A stretch of DNA of 25,552 bases from a virus, in IMG/VR virus record IMGVR_UViG_3300037258_000332, positions 1 through 25,552 of that record. The stretch is one strand, 5' to 3'. This document shows positions 14,868-21,536 of this stretch, one piece after another. Positions within the stretch are counted from its first letter, which is position 1. The number at the start of each line of letters is the position of its first letter. The notes below the pieces were generated by a model, which made no database searches, was not told where the DNA came from, and worked only from the letters and a program-made list of their open reading frames with translations. The position numbers and the translations under genes were made by a program.

Positions 14868-14890
14868 ACCGGAACGCCATCAACACCTGA

Positions 14891-14917
14891 CCCCGCCTAG
14901 GCGGGGCCTTTCTTTTC
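14891..14917 (+). terminator. intrinsic terminator between sheath and tube genes
   Basis: CCCCGC (14891-14896) pairs with GCGGGG (14901-14906) around CTAG and is followed by CCTTTCTTTT. AGGAG for the tube gene starts 2-3 nt after the T tract. This may lower tube or downstream expression relative to sheath, or act as an antitermination target. Confidence 0.78.
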
Positions 14918-14929
14918 CAGGAGCCTCCC

Positions 14930-15361
14930 ATGCCTCTGAATGGCTTTTCCATAGGCCGCGATGTCAGCTTGAACATCAACACCTCGACGGGTGCGCTGAC
15001 GCTCAGCCTGATCACCAGCTTCAAGTCCCGCCAGCAGGTGGTGAAGAAGTCCATCAAGGGCCTGGACGGCCTCACGCGCACGCTGAAGTTCCCCAACGGC
15101 TGGGCCGGCAGCTTCGACGTCGAGCGCCAGGACTCGACCTTGGACGATTACATCGCCCAGGACGAGGCCAATTACTACGCCGGCCAGGACAACCCCACTA
15201 TCACCATCACCGAGACCATCACCGAAGTCGATGGCTCCGTGTCTCAATACCAGTACAAGAACTGCACGCTCACCCTGTCCGACGCCGGCGACAAGAAAGG
15301 CGACGACACCATCAAGCAGAGCCTGGAGTTCGAATCCGAACAGCGCCTCAAGCTCAGCTGA
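14930..15361 (+). CDS. tail tube protein
   Basis: The 143-aa product follows the sheath gene and forms the inner tube. It is beta-rich: GFSIGRDVSLNINTSTGALT (residues 5-24), an ITSFKSRQQVVKKSIKGLDG segment, PNGWAGSFDVERQDSTLDDY near 62-81, and strands ITITETITEVDGSVSQYQYK and NCTLTLSD, ending QSLEFESEQRLKLS. The size, the SFDVERQDS-type sequence and the final L-x-F-E-S-E strand fit myovirus tube proteins with a single beta-sandwich domain. AGGAG lies before the ATG. Expected to be one of the most abundant virion proteins. Confidence 0.85.
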   Translation: MPLNGFSIGRDVSLNINTSTGALTLSLITSFKSRQQVVKKSIKGLDGLTRTLKFPNGWAGSFDVERQDSTLDDYIAQDEANYYAGQDNPTITITETITEVDGSVSQYQYKNCTLTLSDAGDKKGDDTIKQSLEFESEQRLKLS

Positions 15362-15390
15362 CCTTTCTCTGATCGCAACCGGGAGCCAAC

Positions 15391-15762
15391 ATGTCCGACG
15401 CACCCACACCTTCTAGCCAAGCCACGGCCTCCGCCGTCCAGACCTTCGAGGTCGTGGACAAGGATAAGGGCCGCAAGATCACCCTGAAGAAGCCCAGCGT
15501 CATCGCTCAGTACCGCCTCATCGGCCTACTGGGCGGTGACTTGGCCAGCAACCAGGTGTTTGTGGCCATGGCCCTTCCCCTGATCTATGTCTCTGCCATC
15601 GACGGCGAGCCCGTCATCACCCCCGTCAAGTACGCCGAACTCGAAGCCCTGATCCAACGCCTCGATGAAGGCGGCGTGGCGGCCGTGAGCGAAGGCGTCA
15701 TCAAGCACTTCGGCAAACCCGACACCGACCTCGCCGCGGGTACCGCTAGTTTAAAAGCGTAG
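15391..15762 (+). CDS. tail assembly chaperone (G-like, unshifted product)
   Basis: The 123-aa product sits between tube and tape measure genes, where lambda G or P2 E-type chaperones lie. It starts MSDAPTPSSQATASAVQTFE and contains ITLKKPSVIAQYRLIGLLGG (about 31-50) and VFVAMALPLIYVSAIDGEPV (about 54-73), ending FGKPDTDLAAGTASLKA. This fits tail assembly chaperone domains, which bind the tape measure and recruit tube subunits. The stop TAG at 15760-15762 lies 3 nt after a U UUA AAA slippery heptamer, and a -1 frame continues for 58 codons. GGGAG precedes the ATG. Confidence 0.85.
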   Translation: MSDAPTPSSQATASAVQTFEVVDKDKGRKITLKKPSVIAQYRLIGLLGGDLASNQVFVAMALPLIYVSAIDGEPVITPVKYAELEALIQRLDEGGVAAVSEGVIKHFGKPDTDLAAGTASLKA

Positions 15763-15790
15763 CGACCTCGGAGCCGCTGAAGGAGGCTCT
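15750..15790 (+). promoter_or_regulatory. programmed -1 ribosomal frameshift site
   Basis: T TTA AAA at 15750-15756 is in the correct zero frame (codons AGT, TTA, AAA, GCG, TAG). Slippage by -1 lets both tRNAs re-pair as TTT and AAA and bypasses the TAG. A possible stimulatory stem follows 13 nt later: GGAGCC (15770-15775) with GGCTCT (15785-15790), one pair being G-U, around a 9-nt loop. The heptamer, stop and downstream frame agree with the G/GT arrangement known from phage lambda (lambda uses a different heptamer, G GGA AAG). Confidence 0.85.
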
Positions 15791-15932
15791 GTTCCTGGTC
15801 GGCAACGGCATCCCCTTCGACGTGGCCATGCAGCTCTCAGAGATTGACCGGGCGGCGTACTGCATCATCTTCAGTGAGCAGAACGGTGCCAAGTTCAACT
15901 GGCGAACCATGGAATTCGACAAGCCGACATGA
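15756..15932 (+). CDS. tail assembly chaperone C-terminal extension (GT-like, -1 frame)
   Basis: The -1 frame from the slippery site encodes 58 residues up to TGA at 15930-15932, beginning SVATSEPLKEALFLVGNGIP and containing FDVAMQLSEIDRAAYCIIFS and a final NWRTMEFDKPT. It lacks its own start codon, so it is expected only as part of a fusion of about 180 aa with the upstream G-like protein. In lambda-type systems the extension binds the tape measure or the tube. The segment with DVAMQLSEIDRAAYCIIFSE resembles the GT part of other phages. Its stop overlaps the ATG of the next gene (ATGA). Confidence 0.85.
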   Translation, partial: SVATSEPLKEALFLVGNGIPFDVAMQLSEIDRAAYCIIFSEQNGAKFNWRTMEFDKPT

Positions 15933-16492
15933 GCGCGCGCGAGTTTCCATCCCTCACCGAGTTCGGCCTGCACCTCGCCGAGATCGCCATCGCCGAGGAC
16001 GAGTTCATACACGCAGGCCTGGACCGTGCCGCGGCGCTGATCGAGCGCGAGGCCAAGCGCGAGTTCGGAGTGTATCAGCCTGCCACGGGTCCATTCCCGG
16101 CGTGGCCAGAGCTCGCTGATTCCACGCAACAGCGCCGCGAGGACATGGGCTACACGCCCAACGACCCGCTGCTCGCGAGTGGCGCTACAAAAGAGACCGT
16201 GTCCCGCGAGGTCCATGGACTCGATGCGGTGGTGGGCTCGACGTCAGACTTGATGATCTACCACGAGTTCGGCACCAGCCGCATGCCAGCGCGCCCCGTG
16301 TTCGGACCGGCTTGGTTCAGGAACCGAGAAGCGGTGGGCAGGTTGGTGGCGGAAGGCGCCGTGCTCGGCATCATCGGCTTGCGTAGCTTCGGGTTCGCAC
16401 AACATCGCGAAGCCGGGCAGCTGCCGGTACATGAATCCCTGGGATACGACTCCTCGGTATCAGCCGAAGACGGCAACGCCGGCGAGGAATAG
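15929..16492 (+). CDS. HK97 gp10-like tail/neck protein
   Basis: The 187-aa product carries the marker IYHEFGTSRMPARPVFGPAW (about residues 110-129), typical of the HK97 gp10-like group of minor virion proteins, which are usually neck or tail-completion proteins. The N-terminal half is helical with LIEREAKREFGVYQPATGPF, and DPLLASGATKETVSREVHG leads into the motif. It starts in an ATGA overlap with the GT frame. Placement between the chaperones and the tape measure is unusual for this group, which is more often near the head-tail joining genes, so its role here may differ. It ends with TAG, and 184 nt separate it from the tape measure gene. Confidence 0.75.
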   Translation: MSAREFPSLTEFGLHLAEIAIAEDEFIHAGLDRAAALIEREAKREFGVYQPATGPFPAWPELADSTQQRREDMGYTPNDPLLASGATKETVSREVHGLDAVVGSTSDLMIYHEFGTSRMPARPVFGPAWFRNREAVGRLVAEGAVLGIIGLRSFGFAQHREAGQLPVHESLGYDSSVSAEDGNAGEE

Positions 16493-16678
16493 AACGAATC
16501 CAAGAACGGCCAGTGCAACCAAGGCCCCGGCTCCGCCCAGAACACCAAGCAAAAGCCGCTGCTCAGGCAGCAGCTGGTATCCCAGCGGCTGTATGCGCGG
16601 GATGTATTGCTGTCTCGGGTATTGAACCGAAGCGAAGCGATCCGCAAACCACTCACGGACCCTGAGCCAAACCGCCAT
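16460..16678 (-). CDS. candidate antisense small membrane protein, 72 aa
   Basis: On the - strand an ATG at 16678-16676 opens 72 codons ending at 16460. The product starts MAVWLRVREWFADRFASVQY, has a proline- and glutamine-bearing middle, and ends with a hydrophobic segment of about 29 residues (LLLGVLGGAGALVALAVLGF, then VLFLAGVAVF), a convincing membrane span. It fills the gap between the gp10-like gene and the tape measure almost exactly, and its start shares a CATG palindrome with the tape measure start. Against it: every neighbour except the right-end hydrolase is on the + strand, no strong Shine-Dalgarno is visible, and antisense of polar codons often looks hydrophobic. A + strand alternative (16431-16625) is less protein-like. 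Confidence 0.35.
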   Translation of the reverse strand: MAVWLRVREWFADRFASVQYPRQQYIPRIQPLGYQLLPEQRLLLGVLGGAGALVALAVLGFVLFLAGVAVFG

Positions 16679-18563
16679 GTTCGAAGCCTATAAAGTCGGC
16701 ATACGCCTGAGCCTGGTCAGCAATGTTGCGACCGGGCTTGCGGCCATGTCAAGGCAGTTCACGGCCACCGGTGCACAGGCCAAGGCGCTGCAGGTCGAAC
16801 TCGGGCGCATCCGTGCGCTGGCTCTGACCGGGGGCGCCGTCACCGGCCTGGGCCTGTTCGGGCTGGGCATGATGGACAAGGCCCTGAAGCCGGCTGAGGC
16901 ATATGCTCATCAACTGAACGTAATGAACATGGCCGGCCTGAAGCAGGTCGACATCGCCAATGCCGTTGGAGCGGCGTGGAAGACCTCACACGAGGCCATG
17001 ACCACGACCGCTACAGAGAACCTCAAGACGTTCATGGATCTGCGCGCCGTCCTTGGTGATGCCAGCCATGCAACGGCCGTCATGCCCATCGTCGCCAAGC
17101 TCTCGGCCGTCCTGGCGGCCTCAGGAGACACGAAGATCAGCGGCAGCGCTCAGGACCTGGCCTTCAGCGTCGCCAAGGCCCTGGACGTCAAGGGCAGCGC
17201 CATCGACCCCGGGCAGTTCACCAGCGGCGCGGAGCAGATCGCGAAGGTCATCAGCGCATTCCAGAGCCGGGTGACGCCCGAGCAATATCTGTCGGTTGTG
17301 CGATACGCTCGCCAGGCCAAGTTCGGCCTCAGCGACGAGTTCATGTATCAGTTGCTGCCGACGCTCATGCTTGAGAACGCGAGCAAGGGCGGTGGCGGTG
17401 GTGGCAGCCGCGGCGTGGGTCCGATGCTGGCAGCCTTCTACCGGCTCACCAACCAGGGCTTCGTCAACAAGAAGTCGATCCCGCTCCTGGAGCAGCTGGG
17501 CCTGATAGCGCCGGGTTCGTCCATGAGCACGACCACCACCGGCAGCATGGTCAACGCCTTGCGCGGACACGAGTTGGCGGCTTCGAATCCCTTCGCCTGG
17601 GTCCAGACCGTGCTGCTGCCGGCGATACACCATGCCTATGGCCAGAACCTGAGCCGCGAACGCCTGCAGGAGATCATCAACGGCGTATTCCGCGGCAACC
17701 AACTCGGTGCCAACTTGGCTCTCGAGTTCGCGCTCAAGCCCCAGAACTTCCTCCGCGACCAGAAGATCATCCAAGGCGCGATGCCTCTGAATGAGGCCTA
17801 CAACTCAGCAATAACACAGGATCCTGGTACCGCTCGCAGGGCGCTGGATGCGCAGTGGGAGAACCTGAAGGTCTCGCTGATGATGGGCTTGGTGCCGATC
17901 CTGATACCGCTGCTCACCAAGCTGGCGAACGTCTTCATGTTCATCGGCGACATCCTCCGCGATCACCCGCTACTGGCTCAGTCATTGGCGGTCGGCTTCA
18001 CCAGCCTCTTCGCCATCATGGGTCTCGTCATCGGCCCGATGCTGTTGTTCAACGCCTCTTTGGCCGCGCTGAAGCTGGCGCTGCCGGGCGTGCTGACATC
18101 ATTCGGCGGCGTGACCTCATCCTTGAGTCTTATGGGCAAGCTCGGCGCCGTCGTGGCCGCGGGTTGGCTCGGCTATACCGTCGGCAGCATCATCAACGAC
18201 TACGTCATCTCCCCGCTGATCCAGAAGCTGACCGGCGGCAAGGACGACAGCCTGGGGAGTTGGCTCTACGACTTCACCCACCCCAACCAGTACGACCCCA
18301 AGGCGCCTAAGCCGAATCTGAAGAATGGTCTGACTCTCACCGATGAGCATGGCAATGCCATAGCCCAGCCCTCCGCTGTTGGACCCAATGCCGGTAACCG
18401 CACCCTGGTGCTGCATTCGAACCTGCACATCGACAGCAAGCTCCTGGCCAAGACCGTGACCAAGCATCAGGTCCGGCTGATGGGTGGGCCCAATACCAGT
18501 TCCCAGGGCATGAGTCTGGATCAGTATCTGCCCCCTGACGCACCGAGCCTGGCCACGCCGTGA
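16677..18563 (+). CDS. tail tape measure protein
   Basis: The 628-aa product is the longest in the tail module. It begins MFEAYKVGIRLSLVSNVATG, typical of tape measure starts, and is rich in Ala, Leu and Gly helices. A Gly run (KGGGGGGSRG, 237-246) breaks the middle. Hydrophobic stretches lie at about 401-424, 436-470 and 488-510, consistent with a segment that enters the host membrane during DNA injection. The gene follows the chaperones and precedes the baseplate genes, as expected. Its length would set the tail length. No lytic enzyme domain is visible. The Shine-Dalgarno is weak, and the end overlaps the next gene by a GTGA. Confidence 0.88.
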   Translation: MFEAYKVGIRLSLVSNVATGLAAMSRQFTATGAQAKALQVELGRIRALALTGGAVTGLGLFGLGMMDKALKPAEAYAHQLNVMNMAGLKQVDIANAVGAAWKTSHEAMTTTATENLKTFMDLRAVLGDASHATAVMPIVAKLSAVLAASGDTKISGSAQDLAFSVAKALDVKGSAIDPGQFTSGAEQIAKVISAFQSRVTPEQYLSVVRYARQAKFGLSDEFMYQLLPTLMLENASKGGGGGGSRGVGPMLAAFYRLTNQGFVNKKSIPLLEQLGLIAPGSSMSTTTTGSMVNALRGHELAASNPFAWVQTVLLPAIHHAYGQNLSRERLQEIINGVFRGNQLGANLALEFALKPQNFLRDQKIIQGAMPLNEAYNSAITQDPGTARRALDAQWENLKVSLMMGLVPILIPLLTKLANVFMFIGDILRDHPLLAQSLAVGFTSLFAIMGLVIGPMLLFNASLAALKLALPGVLTSFGGVTSSLSLMGKLGAVVAAGWLGYTVGSIINDYVISPLIQKLTGGKDDSLGSWLYDFTHPNQYDPKAPKPNLKNGLTLTDEHGNAIAQPSAVGPNAGNRTLVLHSNLHIDSKLLAKTVTKHQVRLMGGPNTSSQGMSLDQYLPPDAPSLATP

Positions 18564-19537
18564 CGCCACTGACCCTGACCGATAGCAGCGGCAACGTCTT
18601 CACGTTCCAACGCTTCGAGATACCTGAGGTCTTGCCCTTCGGCGGCACGCAGCGCCTGTCCGTGCACGAGTACCCCGGTGGTGGCCGCAGCATCGACGCC
18701 ATCGGCTACCAGCCCAAGACCATGGAATGGACCGGCGAGCTCACCGGTCCCAATGCCGTAACCCGTGGTCGCTACCTCGAGACGCAGATGGCGCAGGGCA
18801 CGTTCTTCACCCTGGGGTGGAGCGAGTTCAGCTATGAGGGCGTGATCGCAGAGTTCACCGGCAACTTCATGCAGGAAGGCCGGATACCGTACACGATCCG
18901 GTTCGAACCCGAGACCGACCTCACGCAGCCGGTAAATATCGGCAGCAGCGCCACGGTGGACCAGGCCATCCTCGGCGATATGAGTGCCGCCAGCGCCTTG
19001 GGCACGACCATCAACGACGGCGTGCTGTCGGGGCTGCTCAGCACCCTCAATAGCGCGATCTCGGCGGTCTCCAGCTTCGCCCACGCCGCGCAAAGCGTCA
19101 TCGCCTCCGTGACCCAGCCCCTGGCAGAGGTGCAGCAGCGCGTACAGGTACTGATCGCGAGCAGCGAGAACACGATCAAGAACATCACCACGTTCGGCGG
19201 CCTGGTGCCGAACAACCCCGTGGCGCAGCAAGCCGCTGGCCTCAGCAACACCACCAACGCCTTCACGCAGTCGGCAGCGCTCTACAACCTCAACAGCGTC
19301 GTCGGCCGCATGGGCGGCAACTTGACTGCCTTGAGCGGTCCCTCGCCAGATACCAAGACCGTCACCGTGACCGGCGGCACCCTCTACGGCGTCGCGGCCC
19401 AGGAATATGGCGACGCCACGCAGTGGCAGACCATAGGCGATGCCAATGGCATCAGCGATCCCGTGCTCCAAGGCGTGGTCACGCTCAAGATCCCGCCGGC
19501 GCCTCCTGGCACTAAGCCTCAGGTGCCGACACCGTGA
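18560..19537 (+). CDS. baseplate protein with N-terminal DNA-circularisation-like and C-terminal LysM domains
   Basis: The GTG at 18560 overlaps the tape measure TGA (GTGA). The 325-aa product has an N-terminal domain with FQRFEIPEVLPFGGTQRLSV (14-33) and a strand-rich stretch IGYQPKTMEWTGELTG, resembling the DNA_circ_N/gp53 group. A helical Ala/Ser-rich middle follows (about 135-250), and the C-terminus has VTGGTLYGVAAQEYGDATQW and GISDPVLQGVVTLKIPP, a LysM-like peptidoglycan or protein-binding domain. LysM-bearing proteins in this position connect the tape measure to the baseplate hub (T4 gp53 and P2 gpX-like roles). The role is inferred from domain and order. Confidence 0.7.
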   Translation: MTPLTLTDSSGNVFTFQRFEIPEVLPFGGTQRLSVHEYPGGGRSIDAIGYQPKTMEWTGELTGPNAVTRGRYLETQMAQGTFFTLGWSEFSYEGVIAEFTGNFMQEGRIPYTIRFEPETDLTQPVNIGSSATVDQAILGDMSAASALGTTINDGVLSGLLSTLNSAISAVSSFAHAAQSVIASVTQPLAEVQQRVQVLIASSENTIKNITTFGGLVPNNPVAQQAAGLSNTTNAFTQSAALYNLNSVVGRMGGNLTALSGPSPDTKTVTVTGGTLYGVAAQEYGDATQWQTIGDANGISDPVLQGVVTLKIPPAPPGTKPQVPTP

Positions 19538-20592
19538 GGCAGCCACGCGGCCTGATTCGGGTCAATGGCAACCTCATCACGGGCTGGACAGAATTCGAAG
19601 TCACGAGTAACAGCCTGTATAAGGCCGACGAGTTCGAAGCCACGCTGTCGCTACGTAATGCCGCGCCCGGTCTGGATTGGACGTGGTGGGCCAGCCAGCA
19701 GGTACTGACGGTCGAGATTTATGCCGGCGTGCCCCAGGACCCGACGCGTTATGACGCCAACGACCTCACCCAGCTCATCGTCGGCAACGCCGACCTGGTG
19801 GACACGGACCCGGTGATGGGCACCGTGCACCTGACCGGGCGCGACAATACCGCGCTGTTGATCGATACCAAGACCGACCAGAAGTATCAGAACCTGACCG
19901 CGTCTCAGATCGCGACGCAGCTGGCCGAGGCCGCTGGGCTGACTGCAAACGTCACCGCGACCACGACCAAGGCCGGCGTCTACTACAACATCGACCACGT
20001 CCTGCCGTCCACCGAGCGCAGCCAGTGGGACCTGCTGACGTATCTGGCGCAGCGTGAAGAATTCACGGTAGGGGTGAGCGGCAACACCCTCACCTTCGGC
20101 CCGTTGGCGCCTGACCAGACCGTCTATCCCATCAACTGGATAGAGCCGGATCCGGTCCTGCCACAGGCCAACGTGCCGCGAATCGGCTTCAGCCACAACC
20201 TCACGCTGGCCCGTGACGTGGTGGTTAAGGTCAGGAGCTGGAACGCGGCGCAGAAGCAGGCCTTCACCAAGACCGCCACGGTCAAGCACAAGAGCGGAAG
20301 CCCCGGGCAGCCGCAGACCTACAGCATCGTCAAACCCGGTCTGACTCCGGACCAGGCTCAGCAGCTGGCCCAGAGCATGGCCCTGAACATCAGCCTGCAC
20401 GAGATAAGGATGCGGCTTGATAACATGCCCGGTGACGGCTTGCCGACGACGCAGCAGGCTCTGGAACTCACGGGCACGCCCTACGACCAGACCTTCTACC
20501 CGGAGAAGATCACGCGGCGCTTCAGCAGTGGCAGCTACGTCATGGACATTGAGTCCAAGAACGTACGGCCTGAGTCGGAGGTATTGGTTTGA
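19534..20592 (+). CDS. baseplate hub protein (P2 gpD/T4 gp27-like)
   Basis: The GTG at 19534 again overlaps the preceding TGA. The 352-aa product begins GLIRVNGNLITGWTEFEVTS and contains the hub-type strand FEATLSLRNAAPGLDW, a helical LTASQIATQLAEAAGLTANV segment (about 121-140), and QWDLLTYLAQREEFTVGVSG, which matches late-control gpD and T4 gp27-like hubs. The C-terminal part has a DIESKNVRPES end. The hub ring sits between the tube and the spike, and the next gene encodes a gpV-like spike, supporting the call. Confidence 0.8.
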   Translation: MRQPRGLIRVNGNLITGWTEFEVTSNSLYKADEFEATLSLRNAAPGLDWTWWASQQVLTVEIYAGVPQDPTRYDANDLTQLIVGNADLVDTDPVMGTVHLTGRDNTALLIDTKTDQKYQNLTASQIATQLAEAAGLTANVTATTTKAGVYYNIDHVLPSTERSQWDLLTYLAQREEFTVGVSGNTLTFGPLAPDQTVYPINWIEPDPVLPQANVPRIGFSHNLTLARDVVVKVRSWNAAQKQAFTKTATVKHKSGSPGQPQTYSIVKPGLTPDQAQQLAQSMALNISLHEIRMRLDNMPGDGLPTTQQALELTGTPYDQTFYPEKITRRFSSGSYVMDIESKNVRPESEVLV

Positions 20593-21164
20593 GCGACATG
20601 GTCTCGATCATGAAGCTGGCGGCCTCGATGATGCTCGGTGGTCGCGCCATCTGCCGTGTCGGACTGGTGAGCGCGTATCAGGGCCAGCCGTTCTCGGCCA
20701 AGGTCAGGATCATGCCAGAGGATGTGGAGACGGGCTGGTTGCCCATCGTCACCATCTTCGGCGCTTCGGGCTGGGGTCTCGCTGCGGCACCAGCAGTCGG
20801 TGCGCAGGCCGTGGTGATCTACCAGGAGTCGGACCCAACCATCGGCATGGTGCTGGGGTTCCTGTTCAGCGTCTCCGACCAACCGCCTGGCCCCGTGGCC
20901 TCTGGCGACATGTGGCTGACCCACAGCACGGGTTCGCTGCTCAAGTTCACCGGTGACGGAAACGTGACCGTCAACGCCCACGCCAAGATGATCATGCAGG
21001 CCAGCGAGTTCGACCTCACCGGCACTGTGAAAGTGACCGGAGACCTGCATGCCACCGGCACCGTGACAGGCGATACCGACGTCAAGACAGGCACGGTATC
21101 GCTCAAGACCCATGTGCATCCCGGCGTCACCTCAGGCCCGAGCGTCACCGGACTACCGCAGTAA
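20589..21164 (+). CDS. baseplate spike/assembly protein (gpV-like)
   Basis: TTG at 20589 is the likely start: GGAGG at 20577-20581 is 7 nt upstream, whereas the ATG at 20598 would be 16 nt away, and TTGA overlaps the previous stop. The 191-aa product has an N-terminal OB-fold-like region (VGLVSAYQGQPFSAKVRIMP, then WGLAAAPAVGAQAVVIYQES) and a C-terminal strand-repeat tip ending with HVHPG (H175, H177). In P2 gpV and related membrane-piercing spikes an HxH pair at the tip binds iron, and a similar role is likely here. It would be at the centre of the baseplate. Confidence 0.85.
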   Translation: MSDMVSIMKLAASMMLGGRAICRVGLVSAYQGQPFSAKVRIMPEDVETGWLPIVTIFGASGWGLAAAPAVGAQAVVIYQESDPTIGMVLGFLFSVSDQPPGPVASGDMWLTHSTGSLLKFTGDGNVTVNAHAKMIMQASEFDLTGTVKVTGDLHATGTVTGDTDVKTGTVSLKTHVHPGVTSGPSVTGLPQ

Positions 21165-21536
21165 ATGGACCTCTACCACCAATTCGGTTCCGACCTCATC
21201 GTCGGCGCCAACGGCGACCTCTTGCCTGCGACAGCCGATACCGAGATCCAGCAACGCCTGTTGCGGCGCCTGTTCACGCCTGAGGGCGCCTATCTATGGC
21301 AACTGGACTTCGGCGCCGGTGTGCCGCAGCGCGTGGGCGACACGCTCTCGCCATCGGTATCGGGACAGATCCTGGCCCAGATCAAGGCCGCCATCGCGCT
21401 TGAGCCTGGCATCGCTCAGATACCTGTCCCCGTCATCACTCTCTCGACCGTGGATGGAGGCCTCGTCGGCTCGATCCAGTACGTGGACGCACAGACCAAG
21501 TTGCCCGCTGTCATCACCTTCCCGGAACCCACATGA
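21165..21536 (+). CDS. baseplate wedge protein (gp25/gpW-like)
   Basis: The ATG directly follows the TAA of the spike gene. The 123-aa product begins MDLYHQFGSDLIVGANGDLL and contains EIQQRLLRRLFTPEGAYLWQ and FGAGVPQRVGDTLSPSVSGQ, the pattern of gp25-like baseplate wedge proteins. These join the sheath to the baseplate wedges. The size (about 110-140 aa) is normal. Order spike, gp25-like, gpJ-like, gpI-like matches P2 (V, W, J, I), which strengthens this assignment. It ends in an ATGA overlap with the next gene. Confidence 0.85.
   Translation: MDLYHQFGSDLIVGANGDLLPATADTEIQQRLLRRLFTPEGAYLWQLDFGAGVPQRVGDTLSPSVSGQILAQIKAAIALEPGIAQIPVPVITLSTVDGGLVGSIQYVDAQTKLPAVITFPEPT

Noticed and set aside
16431-16625. 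64-aa + strand ORF between gp10-like and tape measure genes
   Set aside because: No Shine-Dalgarno, Pro/Thr/Ser-rich shadow composition and a Cys-rich tail; the antisense frame is more protein-like, though neither is certain.
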